A DNA stretch of 64,000 bases from Crossiella sp. CA-258035 (GCF_030064675.1 NZ_CP116413.1:1583001-1647000), one strand, 5' to 3'. Shown: positions 51,500 through 59,386, numbered from the stretch's first letter. Translations and numbers: made by a program. The notes: a model not told the origin generated them from the letters alone.

Positions 51500-51863
51500 C
51501 GACGGCTTCACCGTCCCCCCGCGCTCTAACCTGCTGTGGCTGGCGATCGACTTGGACGGCACACTCGCGGAGCCCCTGTGGACGCCGGCTAACCCGACTT
51601 CGGCGATCGGTGCACCTATCGTCCGGAACGTCGCGAAGCTCCGCGAGGCGGTCGCTCACGGCTACAAGGTCGTGATCCACACAGCGCGGCCGTGGACCGA
51701 CTACGAACCCATCGAAGCGTGGCTGAACCACCACGACATCCCGTGGCACAAGATCCAGCCCGGGAAGATCCTCGCCGCTTTGTACGTGGACGATCGAGGA
51801 AGGCACGCGGAGGCAGCGAGCTGGCTGCCTGAGGTCACCGACGAGATCGGAGAAGCAGCGTGA
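51489..51863 (+). CDS. HAD-like phosphatase
   Basis: 124 residues. Motif I AIDLDGTLAEP near residue 20, motif II Thr/Ser in VVIHTARPW near 62, motif III Lys about 92, and YVDDRGRH as motif IV. Resembles small phage polynucleotide kinase-phosphatase-like HAD proteins. Confidence 0.8.
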   Translation: MQLDDGFTVPPRSNLLWLAIDLDGTLAEPLWTPANPTSAIGAPIVRNVAKLREAVAHGYKVVIHTARPWTDYEPIEAWLNHHDIPWHKIQPGKILAALYVDDRGRHAEAASWLPEVTDEIGEAA

Positions 51864-52597
51864 TCGTTCAGGTTCTGGCGTACACGAAGACGAAGCCGTA
51901 CCCGCTGCACACGATCATGCCTGCGCGGGAAGTGCTCCACGAGGACGGGTATATCGATCACCTCGACTACCCGACCGATCCGGACACGCTGTCGGAGTTC
52001 GCGGGCCGCGCTTGCTACCAGTCGTTCAACCGGCCCCGCCCGGAGACTGCATCCAATGTGGGCTATCTGGCGAACATCCTCCGCCAGGGCCACGAGTCGG
52101 TTCTTGAGCACGCATCAGTCACCTTCTACATCGAGAGCGTGTCTCGGTCGCTGTCGCATGAGCTGGTGCGGCACCGGCATTTGTCGTTCTCTCAGCTGTC
52201 GCAGCGGTACGTGGACGAGTCTGAAGCTGACTTCGTGATGCCGCCTGCTGTGGCGCACGGGATGGCTTGGGAGGCGGAGAAGTCGTTCAGTCAGGCGACC
52301 CGTACTGCCCAGATCGCGTATCAGGCCATCGTCGATGTGCTTGTTGGGCAGGGGCTTCCGCGGAAGCAGGCTCGTGAGGCTGCTCGCTCGGTCCTGCCGA
52401 ACGCCACTGAGACCAAGCTGGTGGTGACGGGGAACTTGCGGGCGTGGCGGGATGTGCTGCGGAAGCGGTGGCATGTGGCCGCGGATGCGGAGATCCGTGC
52501 TCTGGCTGGGGAGATCCTGCGGCACTTGCGGGAGATCGCACCCGCCTCGGTCCAGGACATCCCGGACATGCCATACGGCACTAAGGAGGCAGCGTGA
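51860..52597 (+). CDS. thyX: Flavin-dependent thymidylate synthase
   Basis: 245 residues from GTG 51860. The ThyX signature RHRHLSFSQLSQRY is present near residue 105, HESVLEHASVTFYI before it, and NLRAWRDVLRKRW after it. Makes dTMP from dUMP with FADH2 and methylene-THF. Confidence 0.96.
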   Translation: MIVQVLAYTKTKPYPLHTIMPAREVLHEDGYIDHLDYPTDPDTLSEFAGRACYQSFNRPRPETASNVGYLANILRQGHESVLEHASVTFYIESVSRSLSHELVRHRHLSFSQLSQRYVDESEADFVMPPAVAHGMAWEAEKSFSQATRTAQIAYQAIVDVLVGQGLPRKQAREAARSVLPNATETKLVVTGNLRAWRDVLRKRWHVAADAEIRALAGEILRHLREIAPASVQDIPDMPYGTKEAA

Positions 52598-52785
52598 GAC
52601 CGGACTTGGCTACACGGGAAGAGGTCCTTCGCTTCCTGATGGGTCTCGATGTCGTCGTTGTGGAACCGGCAACTTCTTCGCCTGACCAGTCGTCTCCGGA
52701 TACGAGTCAGCCGTATTTCCTGGACCTGATCAACCGTATCGACGAGGTGGTGTCCGATGTCCAGCCTGGGAGGGGTGGCTGTTGA
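52594..52785 (+). CDS. Small acidic phage protein
   Basis: 63 residues, GTG start. Ends with SQPYFLDLINRIDEVVSD, echoed in the micro-ORF that follows. Confidence 0.6.
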   Translation: MRPDLATREEVLRFLMGLDVVVVEPATSSPDQSSPDTSQPYFLDLINRIDEVVSDVQPGRGGC

Positions 52786-52849
52786 TACATCCCAGCCGTA
52801 CCCATTTGATCTGATCAACTCTGTGCAGGAGGTGGACGATGGCGAGTGA
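52757..52849 (+). CDS. 30-residue micro-ORF repeating the previous C-terminal motif
   Basis: ATG 52757 to TGA 52849, overlapping both neighbours. Contains SQPYPFDLINSVQEVDDGE, similar to the end of the preceding protein. Either a translated partial duplicate or a remnant. Confidence 0.4.
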   Translation: MSSLGGVAVDTSQPYPFDLINSVQEVDDGE

Positions 52850-53243
52850 TCTGGTGGCGTTCGTGCGTGTCCGCCTCGACGAAGACGAGCAGATCGCGAC
52901 TGATGCTTCAGGGGCGAGCTGGGCAGAACCTTGGCGTGGCGCAACCTGGCATGCTGGTGAGACGAACCGTATCGGTGTTCTGCGGGATGACGGTATCCCG
53001 GTGTGTGGCCATTCCTGGCCATCCCAGATGGATCACATCGCCCGCCACGACCCTGCCCGGGCGCTCCGCGAAGTCGCGGCCAAGCGGCGCATCGTTGATG
53101 CTGTCGTAGCTACTTGGAATGCATCATGCGACCCAACTGACGACTTCTGGGTTGGGCTCGCGCCGACTCAGACAGCGACGCTGCGACTGCTCGCCTCATG
53201 CTGGTCTGATCACCCCGACTTCCGACAGGAGTGGTCGACATGA
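52839..53243 (+). CDS. DUF6221-like protein
   Basis: 134 residues. SDLVAFVRVRLDEDEQIA at the start and HIARHDPARALREVAAKRRI in the centre are hallmarks of a small family shared by actinobacteria and their phages. Function unknown. Confidence 0.82.
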   Translation: MASDLVAFVRVRLDEDEQIATDASGASWAEPWRGATWHAGETNRIGVLRDDGIPVCGHSWPSQMDHIARHDPARALREVAAKRRIVDAVVATWNASCDPTDDFWVGLAPTQTATLRLLASCWSDHPDFRQEWST

Positions 53244-53593
53244 GCGAGGAAGTTCTTCAAAGTATCGACGCATTAGCTGGTGATCTCGAAGACTGGCCGG
53301 GCAACGACCCAGTTCAGGCGCTGAGGCATCTACTTGCACTGTCTTGGCATGATCTGAGTTATGCCCGGCACTCGGCGACCAACGGCGAGTGGTCCATCCA
53401 GTGTGAAGACATCGTCAGGCGCATCATGGGAATCACCAGGCTCGTAGGGCCGACTCCCTGGGACGAGATCCCTGCGAGTGTGCTGCTGAACGGGTGGTAC
53501 CAGCGGATCCACAAGGCGATTGGTGTGGATTCCCCGGTGACTGAAGACGACATGCGTCGCGCCCGCGAGCTTGCCCACGGGCATGGAGCATGA
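53240..53593 (+). CDS. Phage protein, unknown
   Basis: 117 residues; ATG 53240 with AGGAG 9 bases upstream. Helical; WDEIPASVLLNGWYQRI near residue 76. Followed by 108 bp without a gene, containing a GGAGG/CCTCC hairpin. Confidence 0.65.
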   Translation: MSEEVLQSIDALAGDLEDWPGNDPVQALRHLLALSWHDLSYARHSATNGEWSIQCEDIVRRIMGITRLVGPTPWDEIPASVLLNGWYQRIHKAIGVDSPVTEDDMRRARELAHGHGA

Positions 53594-53701
53594 GCGACCA
53601 GTTTTGTCCGCACTCTTCGGGATGAGTCCACGATGGACTTCGTCTAAACTGGAGGTGTCCCTCCTCCTCTTGTCCCGTCGGCGTTTCGAAGGCGAGTCGG
53701 C

Positions 53702-54019
53702 ATGGACCACCCACCCCCAGACGGCTTCTGCGGACAGTGCGCCAAGCCGATCGGCACTTCCGTGTCCCGCTACTTCTGTAGCGACTCATGCCAGCATGCC
53801 TGGTACATGAGGTACGCGATCCACAAGGCCGAGAAGATCGCTGGATCGGACAGTCGGGTCCTGGCCCCAGAGGATCACCCCAACTGGCTCCGTGTGCCGG
53901 GCGCTGTCCAGCCTGAGCGAACCATCCCGGTACCTACTTTGCCGACTTGGGCGTACCGGGGAACGGTGTCGATGCCGTTGCGCCGGGCTGCTACCCCTAC
54001 CCGAGACGAGGCGGCATGA
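53702..54019 (+). CDS. Phage zinc-finger-like protein
   Basis: 105 residues. CGQCAKPIGTSVSRYFCSDSC in effect gives a C4 finger (CGQC and CSDSC) of the type found in rRNA/DNA-binding small proteins; Pro-rich C-half. Confidence 0.68.
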   Translation: MDHPPPDGFCGQCAKPIGTSVSRYFCSDSCQHAWYMRYAIHKAEKIAGSDSRVLAPEDHPNWLRVPGAVQPERTIPVPTLPTWAYRGTVSMPLRRAATPTRDEAA

Positions 54020-54222
54020 CTAGACCAGAGATCTGGATCCGAGGCCGGGTCACGAAGCATGAAGGAGTGTGGGCTAGCCGTCGTCCTAACGAGATCAGCT
54101 GGTACTCGTGTGAGACCTGGGGTTTGGCCGTCAGGTGGGCATTCACCAATGGATCACCAGCTCCGCAGAAAGATGACCGCGGGCTTGTCGTCGATGTAGT
54201 CACTAGCTGGAGTACGGCGTGA
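54016..54222 (+). CDS. Small phage protein
   Basis: 68 residues, ATGA overlap. Trp-rich (WYSCETWGLAVRW). Unknown. Confidence 0.6.
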   Translation: MTRPEIWIRGRVTKHEGVWASRRPNEISWYSCETWGLAVRWAFTNGSPAPQKDDRGLVVDVVTSWSTA

Positions 54223-55031
54223 GCGAGTGTATGGTGTGCAGTGCCCCCATGGATCTCCGCCTGTGCGCCATGTGCACAGGCGAGTTGTGCCGCTGCCTCC
54301 GCGACCTCGCGGTTGGCCCCGAGGACGCCACAGGGACCCCGATGCCGGGGCTCCTGGCGGACCTGGAGGACACCATCACCCGCCAGGACGCTGTAGCCCC
54401 GGTGAGTGTCGGCGCGGGCAAGAGCACCGAGACGCCCCTGGTGTTCAACAACGCCGCCAGTGACCTCGCGTGGGAAGCCCGAGACACCATCACTGCATGG
54501 GCGAAGGACTTCATCCGAGCCAACCAGCACCTTCGCTTCGACGGCACTAACCACATCGAAGCCGCCCAGTGGCTCTCCCGGTTCCCCAGCTTGCTCGCCC
54601 AACTCGATGACGCCGACGCCATGCACAGCGAGATCCGCGACCTGCATGGACGCGTACAGCGCATGGTCGACATCCCCGAAGACACTCGGGCCTACCTCGG
54701 CCGCTGTGGGAGCCGCATCAATGAAGTCCTCTGCACGGAGGAGCTGTACGCCCGCCGCAAGGACAGCACCGTCTACTGCCGCACCTGCGCCTCGGAGTGG
54801 GATGTAGATGGACGCCGGCGTTGGCTTCTGTCTCAGGTGGACAGTCAGGTGTGTACCGCTCCGCAGGCGTCTGCGTTGCTGTCTCGGCTGGGTGTGCCCG
54901 TGTCGGAGAAGGACATCCAGGACATGGGCAAGCGGGGGGAGATCGCCGCTACGGGGCAGAATCCGAGGCGTCAGCGCCTGTATCGGGTTGGGGATGTGAT
55001 GGATGCGGTGCTGCGTGTCGAGGCGGCGTAG
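54219..55031 (+). CDS. Phage protein: N-terminal zinc element plus C-terminal HTH
   Basis: 270 residues from GTG 54219. CMVCSAPMDLRLCAMC at the start, helical middle with WAKDFIRANQHLRFDGT, Cys pairs CRTCASEW near 187, and a C-terminal winged-helix-like part (LSRLGVPVSEKDIQDMGKRG, RLYRVGDVMDAVL). Last gene before the hairpin-rich gap. Confidence 0.74.
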   Translation: MSECMVCSAPMDLRLCAMCTGELCRCLRDLAVGPEDATGTPMPGLLADLEDTITRQDAVAPVSVGAGKSTETPLVFNNAASDLAWEARDTITAWAKDFIRANQHLRFDGTNHIEAAQWLSRFPSLLAQLDDADAMHSEIRDLHGRVQRMVDIPEDTRAYLGRCGSRINEVLCTEELYARRKDSTVYCRTCASEWDVDGRRRWLLSQVDSQVCTAPQASALLSRLGVPVSEKDIQDMGKRGEIAATGQNPRRQRLYRVGDVMDAVLRVEAA

Positions 55032-55038
55032 AGCCGAC

Positions 55039-55067
55039 TTGCACAGAGCAGGGTGGCGACGTAATGT
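55039..55067 (+). promoter_or_regulatory. Sigma-70-type promoter heading the hairpin-rich gap
   Basis: TTGCAC at 55039-55044, 17-base spacer, TAATGT at 55062-55067. Good match to the vegetative consensus; it would start RNA near 55074, into the non-coding interval. Confidence 0.55.
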
Positions 55068-55073
55068 TGAGTA

Positions 55074-55540
55074 TGGTTGAGGTTCAATACGCAGTCCTCA
55101 GCCTTCGCTGTGGTTCACAGCAAATCCCACGCCTAGCGTGGCTGACCCCTTTCAAGGGGGCGTTGCGGTGTGGCTCCTCAACCCTTGAGGCAAGGCACCC
55201 GGCCAAGTTCGAGACGGGCCAACGCACGCGGGCCAGCTTTGCTGGTACCAGCCTGCATGGGGCAAGGAATACCGTGCACCCGTCGCGACCCCTTGTGGAC
55301 CTGAACCCTTGGGGTGGCGGCGGATTTATCTTCCGGCTCATCGCCGGGTGCGCCCAGTCAGTGGCCACTGCTGACCGGTAACGCGTGATCTCAGTGGTGT
55401 TCCGCCAGTGTTCCGCGCAGTGCGGAACACGCGGGTACACGGAACAGCCAATCCACGTCTTGGCCCGAGCGTGGATGCGTTCCACGTGCGCTTCACGTGG
55501 CTCAAGCACCATGGTGCACGGTGTCACGCGGACACCGATC
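55074..55540 (+). ncRNA. Candidate structured non-coding transcript with many short hairpins
   Basis: No convincing gene is seen. Perfect or near-perfect inverted repeats occur one after another: 55107-55121 (GCTGTG/CACAGC), 55127-55141 (CCACGC/GCGTGG), 55146-55159, 55176-55190 (CCTCAA/TTGAGG), 55233-55245, 55333-55347, 55359-55370 (CAGTGGCCACTG), 55408-55430 (9-bp arms), 55452-55475, 55482-55500, 55506-55517 (GCACCATGGTGC) and 55519-55537. A promoter lies upstream and a tRNA downstream. Alternatives: an operator cluster or a decayed tRNA array. Confidence 0.4.
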
Positions 55541-55622
55541 GGGCTGCCAAAGCTTGTTCCCCACCGTCCTCCGGGACTGGTGGTCTTTTGCCTGACCGTC
55601 GGTACGTGACGGCCAGGTCTCG

Positions 55623-55695
55623 ATGGCCGTGGTGTAAGGGAGCACCCCAGTTCTCTGGCTGGGTGGAGCGCGTTCAAACCGCGTCGGCCATACCA
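55623..55695 (+). tRNA. Phage tRNA gene with irregular anticodon loop (possibly Gln CTG), CCA encoded
   Basis: The acceptor ATGGCCG (55623-55629) pairs with CGGCCAT (55685-55691), A discriminator, then CCA 55693-55695. D-arm GTGT/GCAC with AAGGGA loop. T-arm GCGCG-TTCAAAC-CGCGT is canonical. The anticodon arm CCAG/CTGG leaves an 8-base loop TTCTCTGG (6 if a T-G pair forms) instead of 7. CTG at 55655-55657 preceded by T and followed by G is the best anticodon guess. Confidence 0.75.
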
Positions 55696-55707
55696 AGAGG
55701 AGGCGTT

Positions 55708-55944
55708 ATGTCTCTCGCTGACCGACTTGCTAACCCGAGAGTGCGCGGCAAGGACAGGTGCGTGGTCGAGTCCATCCTGGACGACCTGGCTGATGCTGAC
55801 GCTGCTGCGGTCCGGGCTGCCCTGGCCGATCGCTCATACACCGCGGGCTTCATCGCGGAGTCGCTGACCTCCGAGGGCTACAAAATTTCGGACACAGCCA
55901 TCATCCGGCACCGCACCTCCAGGTGTTGTTGTGTCTCTCGCTGA
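55708..55944 (+). CDS. Small HTH-like phage protein
   Basis: 78 residues, GAGGAGG before the ATG. Starts MSLADRLANP, like the next gene. AAAVRAALADRSYTAGFIAE and SEGYKISDTAIIRHRTSRC suggest a helix-turn-helix such as that in small-terminase-like or regulatory actinophage proteins. Cys-rich end. Confidence 0.68.
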   Translation: MSLADRLANPRVRGKDRCVVESILDDLADADAAAVRAALADRSYTAGFIAESLTSEGYKISDTAIIRHRTSRCCCVSR

Positions 55945-57124
55945 TCGGCTGAGTCAGCCGCAGCAGCCCGACGCTCGCCGACCGAGGGTGCAACACCCGA
56001 AGGGCTGGATGCCCGGGGCCAGGCTGGATGATGGCCAGATCGCTGAAGCCATCGTTCAGTTCAACCCAGGTGAGATGTCGGACGACGAGAAGGCGTGGCG
56101 CGCAGAGATCCAGCGAGTCACCGGGTTCACCATCCCTGAGCACCGCCAGGTTGAACTCAAGGACACCCGCTACTGGGGAGACCCACAGACCCCGTACATC
56201 TACTGCCGCTTCACCATCACCGACCGCGATACCTCAGCCGAGAGGCTGGACGTCGAGGATCTCGTGAAGGCTGTGAAGGCAGTTCGTCGCAAGGCAGCTC
56301 CGAAGGCAGCAGGTACCGGCAGGGCGCTGATTGTGGCGTGGGCCGACCTACAGTTCGGGAAGGCCGGTTCCCGCGGGGACAGTGAAGACCTAGTTAACCG
56401 GGTGTTGTCCAAACTGGATGCACTCGACGGCTACGCGAAGGAAACCTGCTGTGACTCGGCGTACCTAGTGGACGTGGGCGACTGTGTCGAGTCGTTCGAG
56501 AACGTCCCTTCGCAGGCGTTCACCAACGACCTGTCGTTCCCGGAGCAGCTGCGCCTTGCGCGCCGCATGTTCACCGAAGCGGCGATGCGTCTCGCCCGGT
56601 CCCACGCGCAGGTGACTTGCGTCGGTGTGCCGTCCAACCACGGCCGGTGGCGCAAAGGCAAGGACCAGCTCGGTCGACCTGGCGACGACTACGGCATCGA
56701 AACCCTCGTTGCAGTGTCGGACGCGTTCGCGTTAAACCCCGACGCGTTCGGGCATGTGCAGTTCGTCGTTCCGGACGTGTGGGAAGAGACGGTCGCGCTC
56801 GATGTGAACGGCACGATCCTCGCTGTGACACATGGGCATCAGGTGGGTCGGCCGGAGCAGATCCCGAACTGGTGGGCACAGCAGGTCCACGGCGGTCAGC
56901 CCGCCGCGGACGCAGACATCTTGCTAACCGGCCATTTCCACTCGGTGCGTGTTCAGCCGTCAGGTCGCTCGGCGCACACCGGCCGGGCGAAGTGGTTCAT
57001 CCAGGCACCCACTCTCGACAACGGATCGGACTGGTACCGCCTGAAGTACGGGGCGGACTCAGACCCGGCGTTGATGGTGTTCACGGTGGACGCGAACGGC
57101 TGGGACAACCTGAGGTTGCTCTAG
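55931..57124 (+). CDS. Calcineurin-like metallophosphoesterase
   Basis: 397 residues from GTG 55931. The first 120 residues are unrelated to the enzyme domain and begin MSLADRL. Phosphoesterase motifs: VAWADLQFGK (motif I, with Gln in the usual His position), LVDVGDCVESF (II), VPSNHGR (III), ILAVTHGHQ (IV) and LLTGHFHSV (V). Probably a DNA nuclease or phosphatase of the SbcD/Mre11 superfamily. Confidence 0.85.
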   Translation: MSLADRLSQPQQPDARRPRVQHPKGWMPGARLDDGQIAEAIVQFNPGEMSDDEKAWRAEIQRVTGFTIPEHRQVELKDTRYWGDPQTPYIYCRFTITDRDTSAERLDVEDLVKAVKAVRRKAAPKAAGTGRALIVAWADLQFGKAGSRGDSEDLVNRVLSKLDALDGYAKETCCDSAYLVDVGDCVESFENVPSQAFTNDLSFPEQLRLARRMFTEAAMRLARSHAQVTCVGVPSNHGRWRKGKDQLGRPGDDYGIETLVAVSDAFALNPDAFGHVQFVVPDVWEETVALDVNGTILAVTHGHQVGRPEQIPNWWAQQVHGGQPAADADILLTGHFHSVRVQPSGRSAHTGRAKWFIQAPTLDNGSDWYRLKYGADSDPALMVFTVDANGWDNLRLL

Positions 57125-57135
57125 GAGGCGACGCC

Positions 57136-57267
57136 GTGGCTGAGCAGTGGCGGTACGACGCGCGAGATCGGGCTACCAACCCCGGCCTGGTAGCGGTGTT
57201 CGAGGAACCACCTCGGCGGTGCGACTGCGATCCCAGCGACGGCTACGTGTGCGTCTGGCACGACTAG
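57136..57267 (+). CDS. Small phage protein with CDCD motif
   Basis: 43 residues from GTG 57136 with GGAGG upstream. RRCDCDPSDGYVCVWHD end; possible metal-binding. Unknown. Confidence 0.5.
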   Translation: MAEQWRYDARDRATNPGLVAVFEEPPRRCDCDPSDGYVCVWHD

Positions 57268-57331
57268 GCGGGTTCAGTGCCCGCTGCACTACTTGATGTT
57301 CTGGTGTCGGGGCTTCCGCTGAGGAGTCGCC

Positions 57332-57556
57332 ATGTGGGATCGCCTATGGCGTGTATGGATCGTGTCCGCGGTCACGTCATTCTTGGGGCTTGAGGTTGCT
57401 GCACTACGGGCCCGCAAACGGGGCACGCAGGGTGCGACCCTCTCGGCTGCACTACGCCGCTGGCTGGGCATCGAACCCCGCACAGCACGCCGACTCGCCC
57501 TCTCGGCCGCGTTCGCCGGATTCTGGGCATGGTTCCTCACGCACATCCTCTTCTGA
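57332..57556 (+). CDS. Small membrane protein
   Basis: 74 residues; hydrophobic N-helix (about 5-25), basic middle RARKRGTQG, and C-terminal hydrophobic FAGFWAWFLTHILF. Located before the glycosidase gene, so a holin-like role is conceivable but unproven. Confidence 0.6.
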   Translation: MWDRLWRVWIVSAVTSFLGLEVAALRARKRGTQGATLSAALRRWLGIEPRTARRLALSAAFAGFWAWFLTHILF

Positions 57557-57571
57557 CCTTGGGAGGCTGCG

Positions 57572-57790
57572 ATGAGGTTCGTAGGCCGACTACGATCCGA
57601 AGTAGAGGATCCACAGCTACTGCGCATGACAAACGTCGAGCTGGTCAACTACCGCTCCTTCCAGGAGCGGGCGATGAACGTCGCCCTGGACCGCGGCGAC
57701 TTCCCCTCGGCATACGCCGCCCGCGTCATCCACCGCATGTGCGTCGAGGAGCTGGACGCCCGCGAACTGGCGAGCCTGGAGGCGGTGTGA
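57572..57790 (+). CDS. Small helical phage protein
   Basis: 72 residues, GGGAGG upstream. MTNVELVNYRSFQERAMNVA helix; acidic end. Overlaps the GH6 start. Confidence 0.62.
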   Translation: MRFVGRLRSEVEDPQLLRMTNVELVNYRSFQERAMNVALDRGDFPSAYAARVIHRMCVEELDARELASLEAV

Positions 57791-58671
57791 ACCCCTACGA
57801 CATGGCCCCCGGCCTGTACGTGGACCCAGACTCTCGGGCGTGGCGGTGGGTGAACTCTCAACCTGTCACACCGGACCGGTGGCTGATCAAGTCCCAGATC
57901 GCCATGAAGCCGATGGCGAAGTGGATCGGCCCCGGTGACCCCAGTTGGGTCGGCGGGTACCTCAGCGACGCAGCCAGACAGCAACTCCTACCGGTCCTGG
58001 TGGCCTATGCGATTCCGTTCCGGGACGTTGGCCAGCACTCCGCCGGGGGGTTGGGCAGTGTTGAGGCGTACATGCAGTGGGCTACCAAGCTCGCCAAGGT
58101 CATCGGCCCGAAACCCTGCGTGGTGATTCTAGAGCCGGACACGCTGATCCACATGCCCGCGTTAACGGAGGCGCGGCGGGCGGACCGGTGCGCGATGCTC
58201 TCCCATGCGGTACACACGCTCACCCGGCACGCACCGAACACCTACGTCTACCTGGACGGCGGGGATGGGGGTTGGACTTCGCCTGTCGTGCTAGCTCCAT
58301 GGCTGGCGCGTTCCGGTGTGGCAGGTGCCCGCGGGGTCGCGGTCAACGTGTCCAACTTCAACACCACCGACACCTGCGTCCGGCATGCAGAGGGCATCAA
58401 GGCCGAACTGAAGCGCTTCGGTCTTGACGATGTCGGCTACGTGATCGACACGAGCCGCAACGGCAACGGCCCGGATGCGGCGGGAACGTGGTGCAACCCG
58501 CCCAGGCGGAAACTCGGCCAGACACCGCTGATCCGACCAGGTTCAGGCGCGGACGCACACCTGTGGATCAAACACCCCGGGGAGTCCGACGGGAACTGTG
58601 GTGTCGGCGTCGGTACCCAATCAGGGCAGTTCGTTCCCGATCTCGCTCTTCGACTGATCGCCGGCCGCTGA
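57787..58671 (+). CDS. Glycoside hydrolase family 6 (cellulase-type) enzyme
   Basis: 294 residues from GTG 57787. GH6 motifs in order: YAIPFRDVGQHSAGG with catalytic Asp80, VVILEPDTL with Asp118, YVYLDGGDGGWTSP, ARGVAVNVSNF, VIDTSRNGNGP and WCNPPRRKLG. Size fits a bare catalytic domain with no signal peptide or binding module. GH6 enzymes cleave beta-1,4-glucan. In a phage, it could act in lysis or on a glucan or capsule. Confidence 0.9.
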   Translation: MNPYDMAPGLYVDPDSRAWRWVNSQPVTPDRWLIKSQIAMKPMAKWIGPGDPSWVGGYLSDAARQQLLPVLVAYAIPFRDVGQHSAGGLGSVEAYMQWATKLAKVIGPKPCVVILEPDTLIHMPALTEARRADRCAMLSHAVHTLTRHAPNTYVYLDGGDGGWTSPVVLAPWLARSGVAGARGVAVNVSNFNTTDTCVRHAEGIKAELKRFGLDDVGYVIDTSRNGNGPDAAGTWCNPPRRKLGQTPLIRPGSGADAHLWIKHPGESDGNCGVGVGTQSGQFVPDLALRLIAGR

Positions 58672-58974
58672 CTGGTGACGGACTACCGCGGCAGCAGCCA
58701 AGCCGATGCCACCCAGAATCGTGATCATGATTGCGACGGAACTGCGCGAACCAAACGCATCCCGGCACTCGGCCCGATAGTCGCTTGCGCCCTGTACCCC
58801 GTTGGTCAGGCGGTCGACGATAGCTTCGTCGTCCGCCGCGGCGTAGCTCGGGTTCCACGGAGTGCCACACGGGATCGCAGTTCCGCTGCCGGGGATCGAC
58901 TCGGGCAGCATGATCCCGAGGAACAGCCCCAGAACTAACAGGGCCAGGCCGCCGCCAACCAGTGCTCGGTACAT
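58621..58974 (-). CDS. Antisense membrane protein, possible moron gene
   Basis: 117 residues with AGGAGG 5 bases before the ATG on the minus strand. Two membrane segments (about 6-24 and 78-96) flank an external loop containing two Cys (IPCGTPWN and AECRDAFG). Opposite to all surrounding late genes and overlapping the GH6 3' end by 51 bp, as expected for a lysogen-expressed cargo gene. Confidence 0.7.
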   Translation of the reverse strand: MYRALVGGGLALLVLGLFLGIMLPESIPGSGTAIPCGTPWNPSYAAADDEAIVDRLTNGVQGASDYRAECRDAFGSRSSVAIMITILGGIGLAAAAVVRHQSAAGDQSKSEIGNELP

Positions 58975-59041
58975 GGTGCCTCCTAGGCTCTTCCCTCAAT
59001 CATCGCGCCTGATCAAGGCAGCGTTACATACGGAGCGTGTC

Positions 59042-59386
59042 ATGCCCGCTACTGCCCTTCCAGTCACCAACCTCGGTCACAAGACCGGCCTGAACGTCAC
59101 TGCTGCTGACACCGGTGTCGCTGCTGACAACACCAACGGCAACTCTGTGGCCAACGGCGGGCGCACGTTCATCATCGCCCAGAACACCGCTGGCACGTCG
59201 GCCACGGTATCTGTAGCGGTCGAGAGGAACGTGGACCAGCAGACGGTTACCCCGGTGACCCACACCATCCCCGCCAACAAGGTCCACGTGATCGTCCTGG
59301 GCCCGCCCGCTATCTACGGGCAGAACACGATCGTCACCGCGTCCGCCTCGACCGTGAAGCTAGCTGCCTACTCCATGCCATCCTGA
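59042..59386 (+). CDS. Virion-type protein (beta-rich)
   Basis: 114 residues of Thr/Val/Ala-rich beta structure (TFIIAQNTAGTSATVSVAVE). Such proteins in actinophages are head-decoration or tail-associated Ig-like modules. First gene of the virion-type block. Confidence 0.7.
   Translation: MPATALPVTNLGHKTGLNVTAADTGVAADNTNGNSVANGGRTFIIAQNTAGTSATVSVAVERNVDQQTVTPVTHTIPANKVHVIVLGPPAIYGQNTIVTASASTVKLAAYSMPS

Noticed and set aside
53571-53810. 79-codon frame bridging 53240 and 53702 genes
   Set aside because: Overlaps a better-supported zinc-finger gene and has no patterned residues.
55063-55381. 106-codon frame inside the hairpin-rich gap
   Set aside because: No ribosome site, its ATG overlaps the promoter -10, and the product matches no pattern; hairpins explain the sequence better.
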